A DNA stretch of 36,444 nucleotides, from NCBI GenBank assembly GCA_003336485.1, contig QENH01000183.1:1-36444 (forward strand), given 5' to 3'. The notes beneath the pieces are model-generated. The model saw only the letters and a list, made by a program, of their open reading frames with translations. It searched no databases and was not told the DNA's origin. Both the position numbers and the translations under genes were made by a program. Positions 9,173-17,921 of the stretch are shown here, piece after piece. Position 1 is the first letter of the stretch. Each line of letters starts with the position of its first letter. The DNA is from Candidatus Methanophagales archaeon. GTDB lineage: Archaea; Halobacteriota; Syntropharchaeia; Alkanophagales; Methanospirareceae.

Positions 9173-9521
9173 GGCTCTTCGCTATTTCATGTGGGTAGTT
9201 GGAATTTTAAGTGACCCAATCGAGGGTATATGGCTCTTCGCTGTTTTGTATGGGTAACGCAATAGCCCTACTATCCACTGAAGTAGATTACATGAAGGGC
9301 ATGCTGAATGATGAGCGTCCGTAGTTATCAAAATCTCCAAGAATTCATAACCAAGAACTATCTTTGATATGATATCATAAGAAGCTGTATCTCAATTGCC
9401 CTCACCAACATTATCCCTCCTCCTTTTTTGGATTTGAAACGCTATTCGTCCTCTTTCTTCTGATTTGGGATTGTTTGACAGCAGCCCCACTACAGCTACA
9501 CACCTGAAACAGCGAAGAGCC
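9173..9521. mobile_element. MITE-like element with ISL3-like terminal inverted repeats, apparently nested
   Basis: GGCTCTTCGCTATTTCATGTGGGTA at 9173 and GGCTCTTCGCTGTTTTGTATGGGTAAC at 9232, with the inverted end CACCTGAAACAGCGAAGAGCC ending at 9521. No transposase ORF inside. A related copy lies at 32592-32806. Confidence 0.7.
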
Positions 9522-9609
9522 TTATTTTTGATCTTTTGTTTCAATGAATATGGGTTGCGATTGTGAGAATGTTATCAATACAACGTGTATGAATGTGCAA
9601 ATACGCTAG

Positions 9610-11184
9610 CTAAAGATAGTGCTGGAAATACAGCTCACAGACGAATTTCTCCTGAAAGTCAGCCTCTTCTTCAAGTTTTACATGCTCGATTCGGTTTGCA
9701 ATGGATTCTGCATCTTCCCGTTTTGTCTTAGATATTAACGCCTGCCTGGCACCTTCCAGTGCGGCATTTCCCACTTTCTTCACCTTTTCCTGCGCCACTG
9801 CAGGCAGAAGACCAATACGTATTGCATTCTCTGTGTTTATGAAGTTCCCAAACCCACCAGCCAGAAGGACGTAGTCTACCGCCTCAAGCTCGATTCCGTA
9901 TCGCTCCACGAGTGTTTTTATAGCTACTGCGACTGCGGTTTTCGCAAGATTCAACTGATCTATATCCTGTTCTGATAAACTAAACTCTTCGGCTATTACA
10001 AATTCCTTCTCATCGCCCAAGAATTTACCCCTACCGTTTATTATTCCGTTATCCAGAAGCTCAGCCAGAACATCTATTAATCCGGAACCGCAAACTCCGA
10101 TAGGTGTGGCATCATCAATCGTTTTGTATATGGCTTCTCCGTTCACAATACGCACTTCTTTTATCGCACCACTTACACCCCCGATTCCGCACGTTATACC
10201 TGCGCCCTCAAACGCGGGACCCGCAGCACAGGACGTTGCAATCAACCGGTCTCTGTTTCCCAGCATAATCTCCGTGTTAGTCCCGATGTCAATCACCATA
10301 CGTATCTTATCGCTTTTATATATCTCTGTTGCCAACGCAACAGCTAAAGCGTCAGCACCGACGAAACTACCGATCAAAGGAAGCCCATAAACTCTTGAGT
10401 TCTGATTTACCTTAAGCCTGAGCTCATTCGCAGTTTCATTTACCGCGTTTACACTCAGAGGTTCGTAAGGGCTTTTACCCAGTGACTCAACGGAATAGCC
10501 GAAAAACAGGTCTCGCATTATTGGATTACCTACTACCACCATCTCATAGACTCTACCCGGGTCTACCATAGCGGCGATCATTTCGTTCACGGCGTTTCTA
10601 ATTTCTCGTTCGAGCTTGTTCTGACCGGTTCGCGCAAATACTATCCGAGAAATAACATCATTACCGTATTTAGTCTGTGGATTTTCTCGTGATGTAACAT
10701 AAAGCACTTTCCCACTCTCAAGGTCTATTAGATACATAGCAAGAGTTGTCGTCCCTATGTCTAAAGCGATACCGTATAGCTCACCCGTATATTCGCCTAC
10801 ATCTTCAGACTCGCAAAAAACTCGTTCTCCTTCTACATGCACGAACGGCTCAAGATGTATGTCCTTATATTCACTTGATTCTAAAATGTAATAAATCCTT
10901 TTTGGTACTCGCACGTAAATGTGCTCGTCCGTTTTTAGAATCCTTGCCTGACAGGCAAGTCTGCACGTATCGTCGTGTATATATTTATTTTCCGCTTCTG
11001 TCTTATCAGAGAGAGATCCCGTTGCGCACTCAGCTTCGACCAAGCACTGACCACACTTCCCCTCGCCGCCGCAGGGGCAATTTATGTCTATTTCTAACTC
11101 TTGCAGATAAGAAAGTATGGTTCGACCCGTAACGAGTTTTGCCTCTTTTCCGTGATCTTTGAATATGATGTCCATGATTTCCAT
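9610..11184 (-). CDS. ASKHA-domain ferredoxin, RACo-type corrinoid protein reductive activator (DUF4445 family)
   Basis: N-terminal 2Fe-2S ferredoxin Cys cluster (CPCGGEGKCGQCLVEAEC...CRLACQA) followed by the ASKHA ATPase motif (YGIALDIGTTTLAMYLIDLESG...DIGTNTEIMLGN...GIGGVSGAI). Confidence 0.88.
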   Translation of the reverse strand: MEIMDIIFKDHGKEAKLVTGRTILSYLQELEIDINCPCGGEGKCGQCLVEAECATGSLSDKTEAENKYIHDDTCRLACQARILKTDEHIYVRVPKRIYYILESSEYKDIHLEPFVHVEGERVFCESEDVGEYTGELYGIALDIGTTTLAMYLIDLESGKVLYVTSRENPQTKYGNDVISRIVFARTGQNKLEREIRNAVNEMIAAMVDPGRVYEMVVVGNPIMRDLFFGYSVESLGKSPYEPLSVNAVNETANELRLKVNQNSRVYGLPLIGSFVGADALAVALATEIYKSDKIRMVIDIGTNTEIMLGNRDRLIATSCAAGPAFEGAGITCGIGGVSGAIKEVRIVNGEAIYKTIDDATPIGVCGSGLIDVLAELLDNGIINGRGKFLGDEKEFVIAEEFSLSEQDIDQLNLAKTAVAVAIKTLVERYGIELEAVDYVLLAGGFGNFINTENAIRIGLLPAVAQEKVKKVGNAALEGARQALISKTKREDAESIANRIEHVKLEEEADFQEKFVCELYFQHYL

Positions 11185-11222
11185 ACTAAACTAAAGTAAA
11201 GTAAAGTAAACTAAAATTAAAC
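11183..11222. repeat. Tandem pentamer tract in the divergent promoter region
   Basis: actaaagtaaagtaaagtaaactaaaattaaac between the divergent reactivase and corrinoid-protein genes. Confidence 0.6.
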
Positions 11223-11245
11223 ATTTGAAGATATTATCTTAATCT

Positions 11246-11878
11246 ATGGGAGATACAATAGTCGACACGCTGCTTGACGTAAAGAAGAAGAAGATAGAAA
11301 TATTTTGCGAAGAGAAGCTGAACAATGGTATGAGTGCGTATGCGATCCTAGACGAGCTGGGCGAAGGGCTCCGAGAAATTGGGCGCGGATACAAAGAGAT
11401 ATATTTCGACGCTGAACTTATGGTCTCCGGTTGGAACGCGAAGAAGGCATTACAAATACTCAAGCCGCTACTGCAAGAAGAGGTAAAGGTAGAAGAGAAG
11501 ATAGGTAAAGTCGTTATCGGTACGGTCAAAGGGGATGTGCATGACATAGGGAAAGAGATAGTGACTATAATGCTCGCTTCCGATGGCTTTGAGGTCATTG
11601 ACTTGGGTACAGACGTGGAAAAGGAAGCGTATGCGAAAAGCGTCCAAGAAGCAGGGGCAGATATTATCGCTATGTCTGCGTTACTCACCACGACAAGGGA
11701 ATACATGGCCGAGGTCATACAGTATTTCCGCGAAGAAGAGTTAGAAGTGAAGATCATGGTGGGTGGCAGTGCAGTGAGTGAGGAATACGCAATGGAAATC
11801 GGTGCAGACGCATACGGTAAAGACGCTGTTGATGCTGTTAAGAAGGCAAAGGCGCTTATTCAGAACCATTGCTTATAA
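11246..11878 (+). CDS. Methyltransferase cognate corrinoid protein (MtbC/MttC/MtaC-like, B12-binding)
   Basis: B12-binding motif [33 protein letters not shown], four-helix cap upstream, and [22 protein letters not shown] near the C-terminus. Confidence 0.92.
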   Translation: MGDTIVDTLLDVKKKKIEIFCEEKLNNGMSAYAILDELGEGLREIGRGYKEIYFDAELMVSGWNAKKALQILKPLLQEEVKVEEKIGKVVIGTVKGDVHDIGKEIVTIMLASDGFEVIDLGTDVEKEAYAKSVQEAGADIIAMSALLTTTREYMAEVIQYFREEELEVKIMVGGSAVSEEYAMEIGADAYGKDAVDAVKKAKALIQNHCL

Positions 11879-13191
11879 ATTTCATGCTCCTTCAAAATAT
11901 CCTTCGCCCGTTCTCGCTCTTCCTGATGCCGAGTAATAAATGAGAACATAAGCTCAGCAGCTTCCGACTTGCAGGTATTGCACATCCGTTTCCCGTTTTT
12001 GCATTCTTCAAAGATCTCTTTTATATGTGCGTCTTCGTCTATCAGATGATACATCATAAGTTCATAGACCGTGCATTGTGCCGGTAACCCGCCAAGTTTC
12101 TTCTGCTCTTCTACTGTTACTCGACCGCCGGTCTTCGCCCTTTTCACTTTCCGCGCGGCTTCTTCCGGTGGTTCAGTAAGCGCAATATGGCTTTCCGGCA
12201 CGCTGGAAGACATTTTACCGCCGGTTAGCCCCTGCATAAACCGGTGATATGTAGCAGCCGGTAAAAAGAACCCATATCCACCGTATTCCAGCTCCACTGC
12301 CCGCACTATTTCCTCTATCTTCTGCATATTTCTAGCAATCTCAGCAGCTTCTATGCCAAAGACATCAATGTGCATATCATATACCTTCTTTGGACCTTCT
12401 ATTCGGCTCGCAACCGCATCCAATGCGCCCCTATCCGCTTGCTTCTCCCTCACACTTATATACGGTTTTCGATCCTTATCAAACCGCTGTTCTACCAGGA
12501 ACATCCGCATTCGCGATGCTATGTCCCGAGTCAGTCGTATATGCGGGTCTTGATCAATGCCAACTGGGATGACAACGGGTTTGGGCCCTCCAAATTCAAG
12601 AAGCTGCGGCTGTAATATGTCCGCGTTCTGCACCAATACGCTTATCATGTGTGATATATTCACATCGCCCGAGAATCCGTATATCGCACTTAGTTCGCTG
12701 AAGTTAACTACCTTTCCGAGTTCAAAAGCGAGATCACGTAGTCTCTTATCGCCCGATTGGAAGTATATATGGCCCTTATCAGGATCGAAACCCAGCGCTA
12801 CAAGGCTCACAATGTATTCGTTCAGCCCGATTTCCCTGCATTTGCTCCACGGGACGCCCCGGACCGAATGCGATTCCATATCCGCAATGCACGCAAAAGC
12901 GTCACCACCCATACGCTGATGCCATATGATCTCATCCATCACCATCTTACCGCCGAGATGGACTCTCCCGGAAGGCATGAAACCGCTCATTACCGCGAAT
13001 TTGGTCCGCTCATTCATCGCTTTTAGCACTTCTTCATAACCGCGATGCCCGACTATTATATCTCTTCGCATGTAACGATACGGCCCCTCTATCTCATCTA
13101 GTATCTCCTTGAATCGCGAGATACCAAACTCGTCAAATAGCCGCGTATAATCCTTTATATCCGCAACACCCCACGGGTCTATCTCCATCAT
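11860..13191 (-). CDS. trpS: Tryptophanyl-tRNA synthetase
   Basis: Archaeal TrpRS features: [16 protein letters not shown] (HIGH-like region), [32 protein letters not shown] (KMSKS motif). Confidence 0.93.
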   Translation of the reverse strand: MMEIDPWGVADIKDYTRLFDEFGISRFKEILDEIEGPYRYMRRDIIVGHRGYEEVLKAMNERTKFAVMSGFMPSGRVHLGGKMVMDEIIWHQRMGGDAFACIADMESHSVRGVPWSKCREIGLNEYIVSLVALGFDPDKGHIYFQSGDKRLRDLAFELGKVVNFSELSAIYGFSGDVNISHMISVLVQNADILQPQLLEFGGPKPVVIPVGIDQDPHIRLTRDIASRMRMFLVEQRFDKDRKPYISVREKQADRGALDAVASRIEGPKKVYDMHIDVFGIEAAEIARNMQKIEEIVRAVELEYGGYGFFLPAATYHRFMQGLTGGKMSSSVPESHIALTEPPEEAARKVKRAKTGGRVTVEEQKKLGGLPAQCTVYELMMYHLIDEDAHIKEIFEECKNGKRMCNTCKSEAAELMFSFITRHQEERERAKDILKEHEIYKQWF

Positions 13192-13439
13192 CGCACCACA
13201 CTTATTTTATAGTCATGTATTACAGGATTGGCAAGAAGCTTTTTACACATCTCTTCTACTTCGTACTTCACGTCACTACCTCCTTCGTCCGCATCTATTG
13301 CTATCCTGAATGTTTTCATTGATTTCACACTATGCACGTTCTTAAAGCCAAGCAGGTTCAACGCTTTCTTCGTGTTCTCGCCTTCGGGATCTGTAACGCC
13401 ACGTTTCAGCTTTATTGTTACTTCTACTTCTACGGTCAT
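13188..13439 (-). CDS. purS: Phosphoribosylformylglycinamidine synthase subunit PurS
   Basis: 83 aa; '[40 protein letters not shown]...[15 protein letters not shown]' is the PurS signature. Stop overlaps the trpS start by 4 nt. Confidence 0.85.
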   Translation of the reverse strand: MTVEVEVTIKLKRGVTDPEGENTKKALNLLGFKNVHSVKSMKTFRIAIDADEGGSDVKYEVEEMCKKLLANPVIHDYKISVVR

Positions 13440-13676
13440 CTTACCTATATTTAGATATACAATTAAGCGATAAAAAAGTTATTGATCATGCCGGAACGTC
13501 AACGGCTGGACTAAATTCTTGCTCAGTATAACTCAAATCGAGGAACCTAAAAATATTAAGTTACCCGAACAGTAGGTATCATTTTCCAAAGATTCCATAC
13601 AACCTTTCTTCGCCCACGTACAATCGTGAAACTGAGCGGCAGATCTTCAAGTTAGAAGGAAAAAAAAATGCAGTGA

Positions 13677-13695
13677 TGGATGGTGAAACCATCCA
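13677..13695 (-). terminator. Candidate hairpin terminator of the downstream-reading minus-strand gene
   Basis: tggatggt-gaa-accatcca inverted repeat; on the minus strand it is followed within about 10 nt by a T9 run; lies just 3' of the ORF ending at 13734. Confidence 0.5.
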
Positions 13696-13733
13696 CCGTC
13701 TTTTTAGTTGTTTGTCCTCTATTTTTTACCTTT

Positions 13734-14681
13734 TTACAGTACCCATATGCAGTCATGGCCTTTAATAAATGACTTGCCATCCTCGTCGAGTTCGCCAGTT
13801 AGTGTTAGTGTAAGTGTAAGTGGAAGTATATCTCCTACGACTTCCGCCAGGTTCAATTCAGTGACCAGATCCTGTGTCTTAAACTTGAGTGTCAGGTCAA
13901 TATACCCATCGTCCCCGAGATCATGGCAGCCGCATAGTTCTCCTTCGTATGGCGTTCCAACGTCCTCATAGCTCCATCGAAGTGGCTCAACAAAATCTTC
14001 ATACCCTTCTCGCGTTAGCTGGATTGTGCTGTTATCAATGGTAGAAACATCGAAGTCCAGAGTGCCTAGAACAGCGACCGACTGCAGTCCCTGCTTCCCT
14101 ACATTAATCGGATTTGGACATGATTTTGGCTTGATGTCTATATCTATATATACGTCCGCCGGCTCAAGAGGGCTAGGTCCTGCCACATCAATAGTCAATA
14201 CAGGATCTTCTATATACTTTGATCCACTATAGGGGTTAGTTATGTTTGTCCAAACGTAGGGGTATCCGCTCACATCCAAGTCAATGATGAGATCGTAGGT
14301 GCCCGGTGTGAGCGGCGTTGGCCATACCATTTCAAAGTAGGACCCAAGGCCAAAGTTATTTCAACCGACAGTCTCAAACCCGTCACTGCTTACATCGGTC
14401 AGGATAGTTCTGTTAACCCATGTGTCACGGTGCTCTACGACATAGATCCGCCCACCACAACCATCCGGACATGGCAGATTACCCCACGTATGCGAATAAT
14501 CACCGAAGACACCATAGCCATAAAGATTATCTGTTATTGTAAAATTATCTTGACTATCAGCTATCCACATTTGTTTGCTCCCAAAGATAGTAGCCGGACT
14601 ATCTGCCGCGGCGGAGCCCACGAATACTGCCATCGCTATCAGACCTGTGAACATCAATGAACATATCGTTTTTCTTTTCAT
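13734..14681 (-). pseudogene. Secreted/surface protein with N-terminal signal peptide, split by an in-frame TGA at 14363-14361
   Basis: 14681-14361: MKRKTICSLMFTGLIAMAVFVGSAAADSPA...SSDGFETVG*. The same frame continues with no other stop: NNFGLGSYFEMVWPTPLTPGTYDLIIDLDVSGYPYVW...IDIDIKPKSCPNPINVGKQGLQSVAVLG... to 13734. Confidence 0.75.
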
Positions 14682-14883
14682 CTTTTTGTATCACCTCCTA
14701 TTTTTTTTTGTTCCATCATCTGGACAATAAAAAATCACATCCGAAAAACTGCACAGGATTTTGTGTGATCGTATTACTTGAGGGTGTGGTTTGGCTATGA
14801 TATGTATGCCTCTTGTCTTGTATCGCACCATAAGTCAAACACATGACAGCTAAAACCGATCAGCCGCACATAATACCGTTTCT

Positions 14884-14904
14884 ATGTTATTGTGTTAGTA
14901 ACAT
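14884..14904. promoter_or_regulatory. Perfect dyad ATGTTA-N9-TAACAT upstream of the nickel/cobalt transport operon; candidate metal-regulator site
   Basis: atgttattgtgttagtaacat, directly upstream of an A/T-rich TATA-like 'atttaaatag' and about 80 nt from the nikK ATG. Confidence 0.45.
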
Positions 14905-14985
14905 TAAAGCAGCATTTAAATAGCAAGAGATATTTAGATTGTACGATGGATATTAAAAAAAACAAAAGGAGGTGAAAATATTATT

Positions 14986-15999
14986 ATGGAAAGAAGAAAA
15001 AGGATGGCGACTATAACGGCTATTGTCCTAACAGGACTATTTCTTGCATGTGCAGTAGGCATAGCGAGTGCGCATTTTACGATGATCTTCCCTAGCGATA
15101 GTCAAGCTACCATATGGGATGTGGCACCTGAGGACTACATAGCAGAGCTTGGCGAGACAAAGACAGTCTATATTATGTGGGGACATCCCTACGAGCACAT
15201 ATCTTTTGATATGGCATCGGCACCCGAAGTCTCAGTAATGAAACCAGACGGCACAATTGAGCAACTTAGTACTGAACAGCTCACCGTTGAGGGTATGGAC
15301 GAAGAAGGGAATCCAGGAACCTTTGTAGCGTACAAAGCATCGTTCATTGTGGATCAGAGAGGTGATTCCGTTGTCTTTGCGCGATATGAAGACGAAGGCG
15401 AGAATCTGATAGACTGCACCAAAGCAGTGATCCACTGTGGTGAAGAGGTCTGGGAAGGCTGGGATGCTGAAGTCGAACTGAAGACCGAGATTCTACCTTA
15501 CATGCGGCCCTATGGCATGGAAGAAGGTTTTGTATTCGCAGGGCAAGCGATGTACGACGGTAAGCCTCTTGCCGGTGCACCGGTAGAGGTTGAGATATAC
15601 CACACACTGGACCTTGGTAAAGAGATCGTAGAAACCGCAGAGAATATGTTCCCGTATGACCCACCGATGATGTTCACAAGACTTACCAAGTCCAATGAGG
15701 ACGGCGAGTTTGTATATACGCTCGACGAGCCCGGGATATGGTTTGTTGGCGCGACTATGGAACCCGCGAGTGGACGTAACGTAAGGGGCGTCTTCATCGT
15801 GCCAATACTTGATGCGTTCCCGCCAGTGGAAGGAGCAGAAGCTGCGGCGTCTGCGGAACTCGAAGGCGTAAAGACCCGTTTAAAAACGTTAGAAGACAAA
15901 ACGGATACTTCTACACGGGGTACTCCCGGATTTAGTGCGATAGCGGTGATAGCAGGGTTGTTTATCGTCCTGTATCTAGTAAAAAGGAAAGAGAGGTAA
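14986..15999 (+). CDS. nikK: DUF4198-family nickel/cobalt-associated surface protein (NikK-like) with PGF-CTERM-like tail
   Basis: Signal peptide ending ASAHFTMIFPS; ECF-operon position; C-terminal 'RGTPGFSAIAVIAGLFIVLYLVKRKER'. Paralog at 22303. Confidence 0.8.
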   Translation: MERRKRMATITAIVLTGLFLACAVGIASAHFTMIFPSDSQATIWDVAPEDYIAELGETKTVYIMWGHPYEHISFDMASAPEVSVMKPDGTIEQLSTEQLTVEGMDEEGNPGTFVAYKASFIVDQRGDSVVFARYEDEGENLIDCTKAVIHCGEEVWEGWDAEVELKTEILPYMRPYGMEEGFVFAGQAMYDGKPLAGAPVEVEIYHTLDLGKEIVETAENMFPYDPPMMFTRLTKSNEDGEFVYTLDEPGIWFVGATMEPASGRNVRGVFIVPILDAFPPVEGAEAAASAELEGVKTRLKTLEDKTDTSTRGTPGFSAIAVIAGLFIVLYLVKRKER

Positions 16000-16011
16000 A
16001 TAAGAAAGAAA

Positions 16012-16662
16012 ATGGTACATATATCAGATGGAATTTTATCTCTGCCTGTATTGGCAGCGGGATGGGCAATCACAATTGCGTTGCTTGCAGTGGCACTGTG
16101 GTGGAGCAAGAAGAAGGGTAATTTAGAGGAGGAGATACCGAAGTTATCGGTGATGACAGCGGCATTTTTTATCGCCTCTCTCATCCATATACCCGTAGGA
16201 CCGACAAGCGCACATTTAATACTCAATGGCTTAGTGGGAGTAATACTAGGGATATTCGCCATTCCCGCCATTTTTATTGGTGTTGTACTCCAGACTGTTC
16301 TCTTTCAGCATGGCGGCATAACCACCATAGGCGTAAACACGGCGAACATGGGCATTTCGGCTCTGATTGCTTATTGTATATTCAAGTGGGGGAATAAGGT
16401 TGGTAGGTCAATAATGAGAAAGGATCTATCCGTAGGGATATTTGGTGCTCTCGCAGGCGGTGCAGGGGTATTCCTGGCGGTGATATTCACAGCGTTTTCG
16501 CTCATTCTCTCAAGTAAAGAGGCTTTTTTTGCCATTGCTATCGCACTTATCCTTGCACACATTCCCATAATAGTAATAGAAGCGATAATTACAGGTTCTA
16601 TCGTGGTGTTTCTGATGAAAGCAAAACCCGAGCTAATAGGAGGATTAGAAAATGATGAATAA
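16012..16662 (+). CDS. nikM: Nickel/cobalt ECF transporter substrate-specific component (NikM/CbiM)
   Basis: N-terminal MVHISDGILSLPVLAAGW (CbiM/NikM His-2 metal site), FIASLIHIPVGPTSAHLILNGLVGVILG, LFQHGGITTIGVNTANMG. Confidence 0.93.
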   Translation: MVHISDGILSLPVLAAGWAITIALLAVALWWSKKKGNLEEEIPKLSVMTAAFFIASLIHIPVGPTSAHLILNGLVGVILGIFAIPAIFIGVVLQTVLFQHGGITTIGVNTANMGISALIAYCIFKWGNKVGRSIMRKDLSVGIFGALAGGAGVFLAVIFTAFSLILSSKEAFFAIAIALILAHIPIIVIEAIITGSIVVFLMKAKPELIGGLENDE

Positions 16663-17133
16663 ATGAACGTGAAACAGATGGCTTGTGTTTTTGCTGTGCT
16701 CGTAGTGCTATCGTGTTTGAGCATAAATGTTGCGAGTGCACATCGCATGCATGTAGTGCATACGCTGAGCGAACTAGAAATAGAAGCGTACTTCGGTGGT
16801 GGAGCTCCTGTCCGGGATGCAGAGGTAACGGTGTATGATAAAGCAGGTAATTTGTATTTGGAAGGCGAGACAGACGAAGAAGGTAAGTTCCGTTTCCCAC
16901 CTAAGATCGGTATGGATGAGTATAAAGTGGTCGTGAATGCGACACACATGCCAGGCCATAGAGGCGAAACAACAATAAACTTAGGTCATGACGTTGCAGA
17001 AGCCAGTGGGACGGGCGCAGAAATGCCGTTATATACTAATATTATCGCAGGTTTTGGGTATTTAATAGGAATTGCGGGTTTTGCAATGGCATATATGTAC
17101 CGGAAGCAGAAAAAGAGGTACGAAAAGGAGTAA
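16663..17133 (+). CDS. nikL: NikL-like small transporter accessory protein
   Basis: Signal peptide then SAHRMHVVHTLSELEIEAYFGGGAPVRDAEVTVYD...GETDEEGKFRFPPKIG, plus C-terminal TM; lies between nikM and nikQ. Paralog at 23229. Confidence 0.8.
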   Translation: MNVKQMACVFAVLVVLSCLSINVASAHRMHVVHTLSELEIEAYFGGGAPVRDAEVTVYDKAGNLYLEGETDEEGKFRFPPKIGMDEYKVVVNATHMPGHRGETTINLGHDVAEASGTGAEMPLYTNIIAGFGYLIGIAGFAMAYMYRKQKKRYEKE

Positions 17134-17144
17134 AAGTAATAGAA

Positions 17145-17915
17145 ATGGTAGAATATCCGGAGATTGACAAGTATTCAGCACTCGATTCGCCAATGCACCG
17201 GTTTGACCCGCGGGCAAAGATAGTTGCATTCATAGTCCTCATATTCGCGGTCGTTCTAGTCCCAAACCTGAAATTGGCTCTTATCGCGTTGATCGGTGCA
17301 ATCCTCTTTCTTATCGTATCAAAACTACCTCTTCGGTTTGCTCTGCAGCATATCAAATGGGTTTTTTTGTTCGTTGTTCCTTTTATCGTCATCATGCCTT
17401 TTACAGTACCGGGAACAGAAATATTCAGCTTCTTCGGTTTAACGATGACATACGAAGGTCTCGAATACGGTATTTTAGTAGCAGTGCGGGCTTTGTCTGC
17501 GGTCATTCTTGTTTTACCGATGATCGCGACCTCAAAGTTTAACGTTACAATAAAGGCATTGGGAGAGCTAAAAATGCCCAATATGCTTGTTCAAATGTTT
17601 ATGTTCACGTATCGCTACATCTTTGTCTTTGTGGTCGAGTTTCAAAGGACCTGGCGGGCGATGGTGGCACGGGGGTTCCAGTTGAAGACGAATCTATATG
17701 CGCTGAAGATGATAGGGAGAGCGCTGGGAACGCTTTTTGTCAGAAGTTATGAACGCGGGGATAGGGTATATCAGGCATTGCGGGCGCGAGGTTATACAGC
17801 AAAACCAAAAACGCTGGTTGAGTTCAAGATGCGTGCGAGTGATTATGTATGGACTGCTGTTATAATCGGGTTTGCTGTTTCTTTGCTTGTAGTCCCCTTT
17901 GTGGAGGTATTATGA
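17145..17915 (+). CDS. nikQ: ECF transporter transmembrane component CbiQ/NikQ
   Basis: IDKYSALDSPMHRFDPRAKIVAFIVLIFAVV start; 'MVARGFQLKTN...RALGTLFVRSYERGDRVYQALRARGY' coupling motifs. Confidence 0.93.
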   Translation: MVEYPEIDKYSALDSPMHRFDPRAKIVAFIVLIFAVVLVPNLKLALIALIGAILFLIVSKLPLRFALQHIKWVFLFVVPFIVIMPFTVPGTEIFSFFGLTMTYEGLEYGILVAVRALSAVILVLPMIATSKFNVTIKALGELKMPNMLVQMFMFTYRYIFVFVVEFQRTWRAMVARGFQLKTNLYALKMIGRALGTLFVRSYERGDRVYQALRARGYTAKPKTLVEFKMRASDYVWTAVIIGFAVSLLVVPFVEVL

Positions 17916-17921
17916 ATAAAA

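Noticed and set aside
7165-14363. Genetic-code change or selenocysteine use at TGA
   Set aside because: Only two candidate in-frame TGAs; neither obviously replaces Cys in homologs, no Sec machinery or SECIS was identified, and several intact genes here end in TGA. Kept only as a low-probability alternative.
15510-16271. 253-aa minus-strand ORF opposite nikK/nikM
   Set aside because: Antisense shadow of clearly coding plus-strand genes; Ser/Pro/Ile-rich translation with no family signature.
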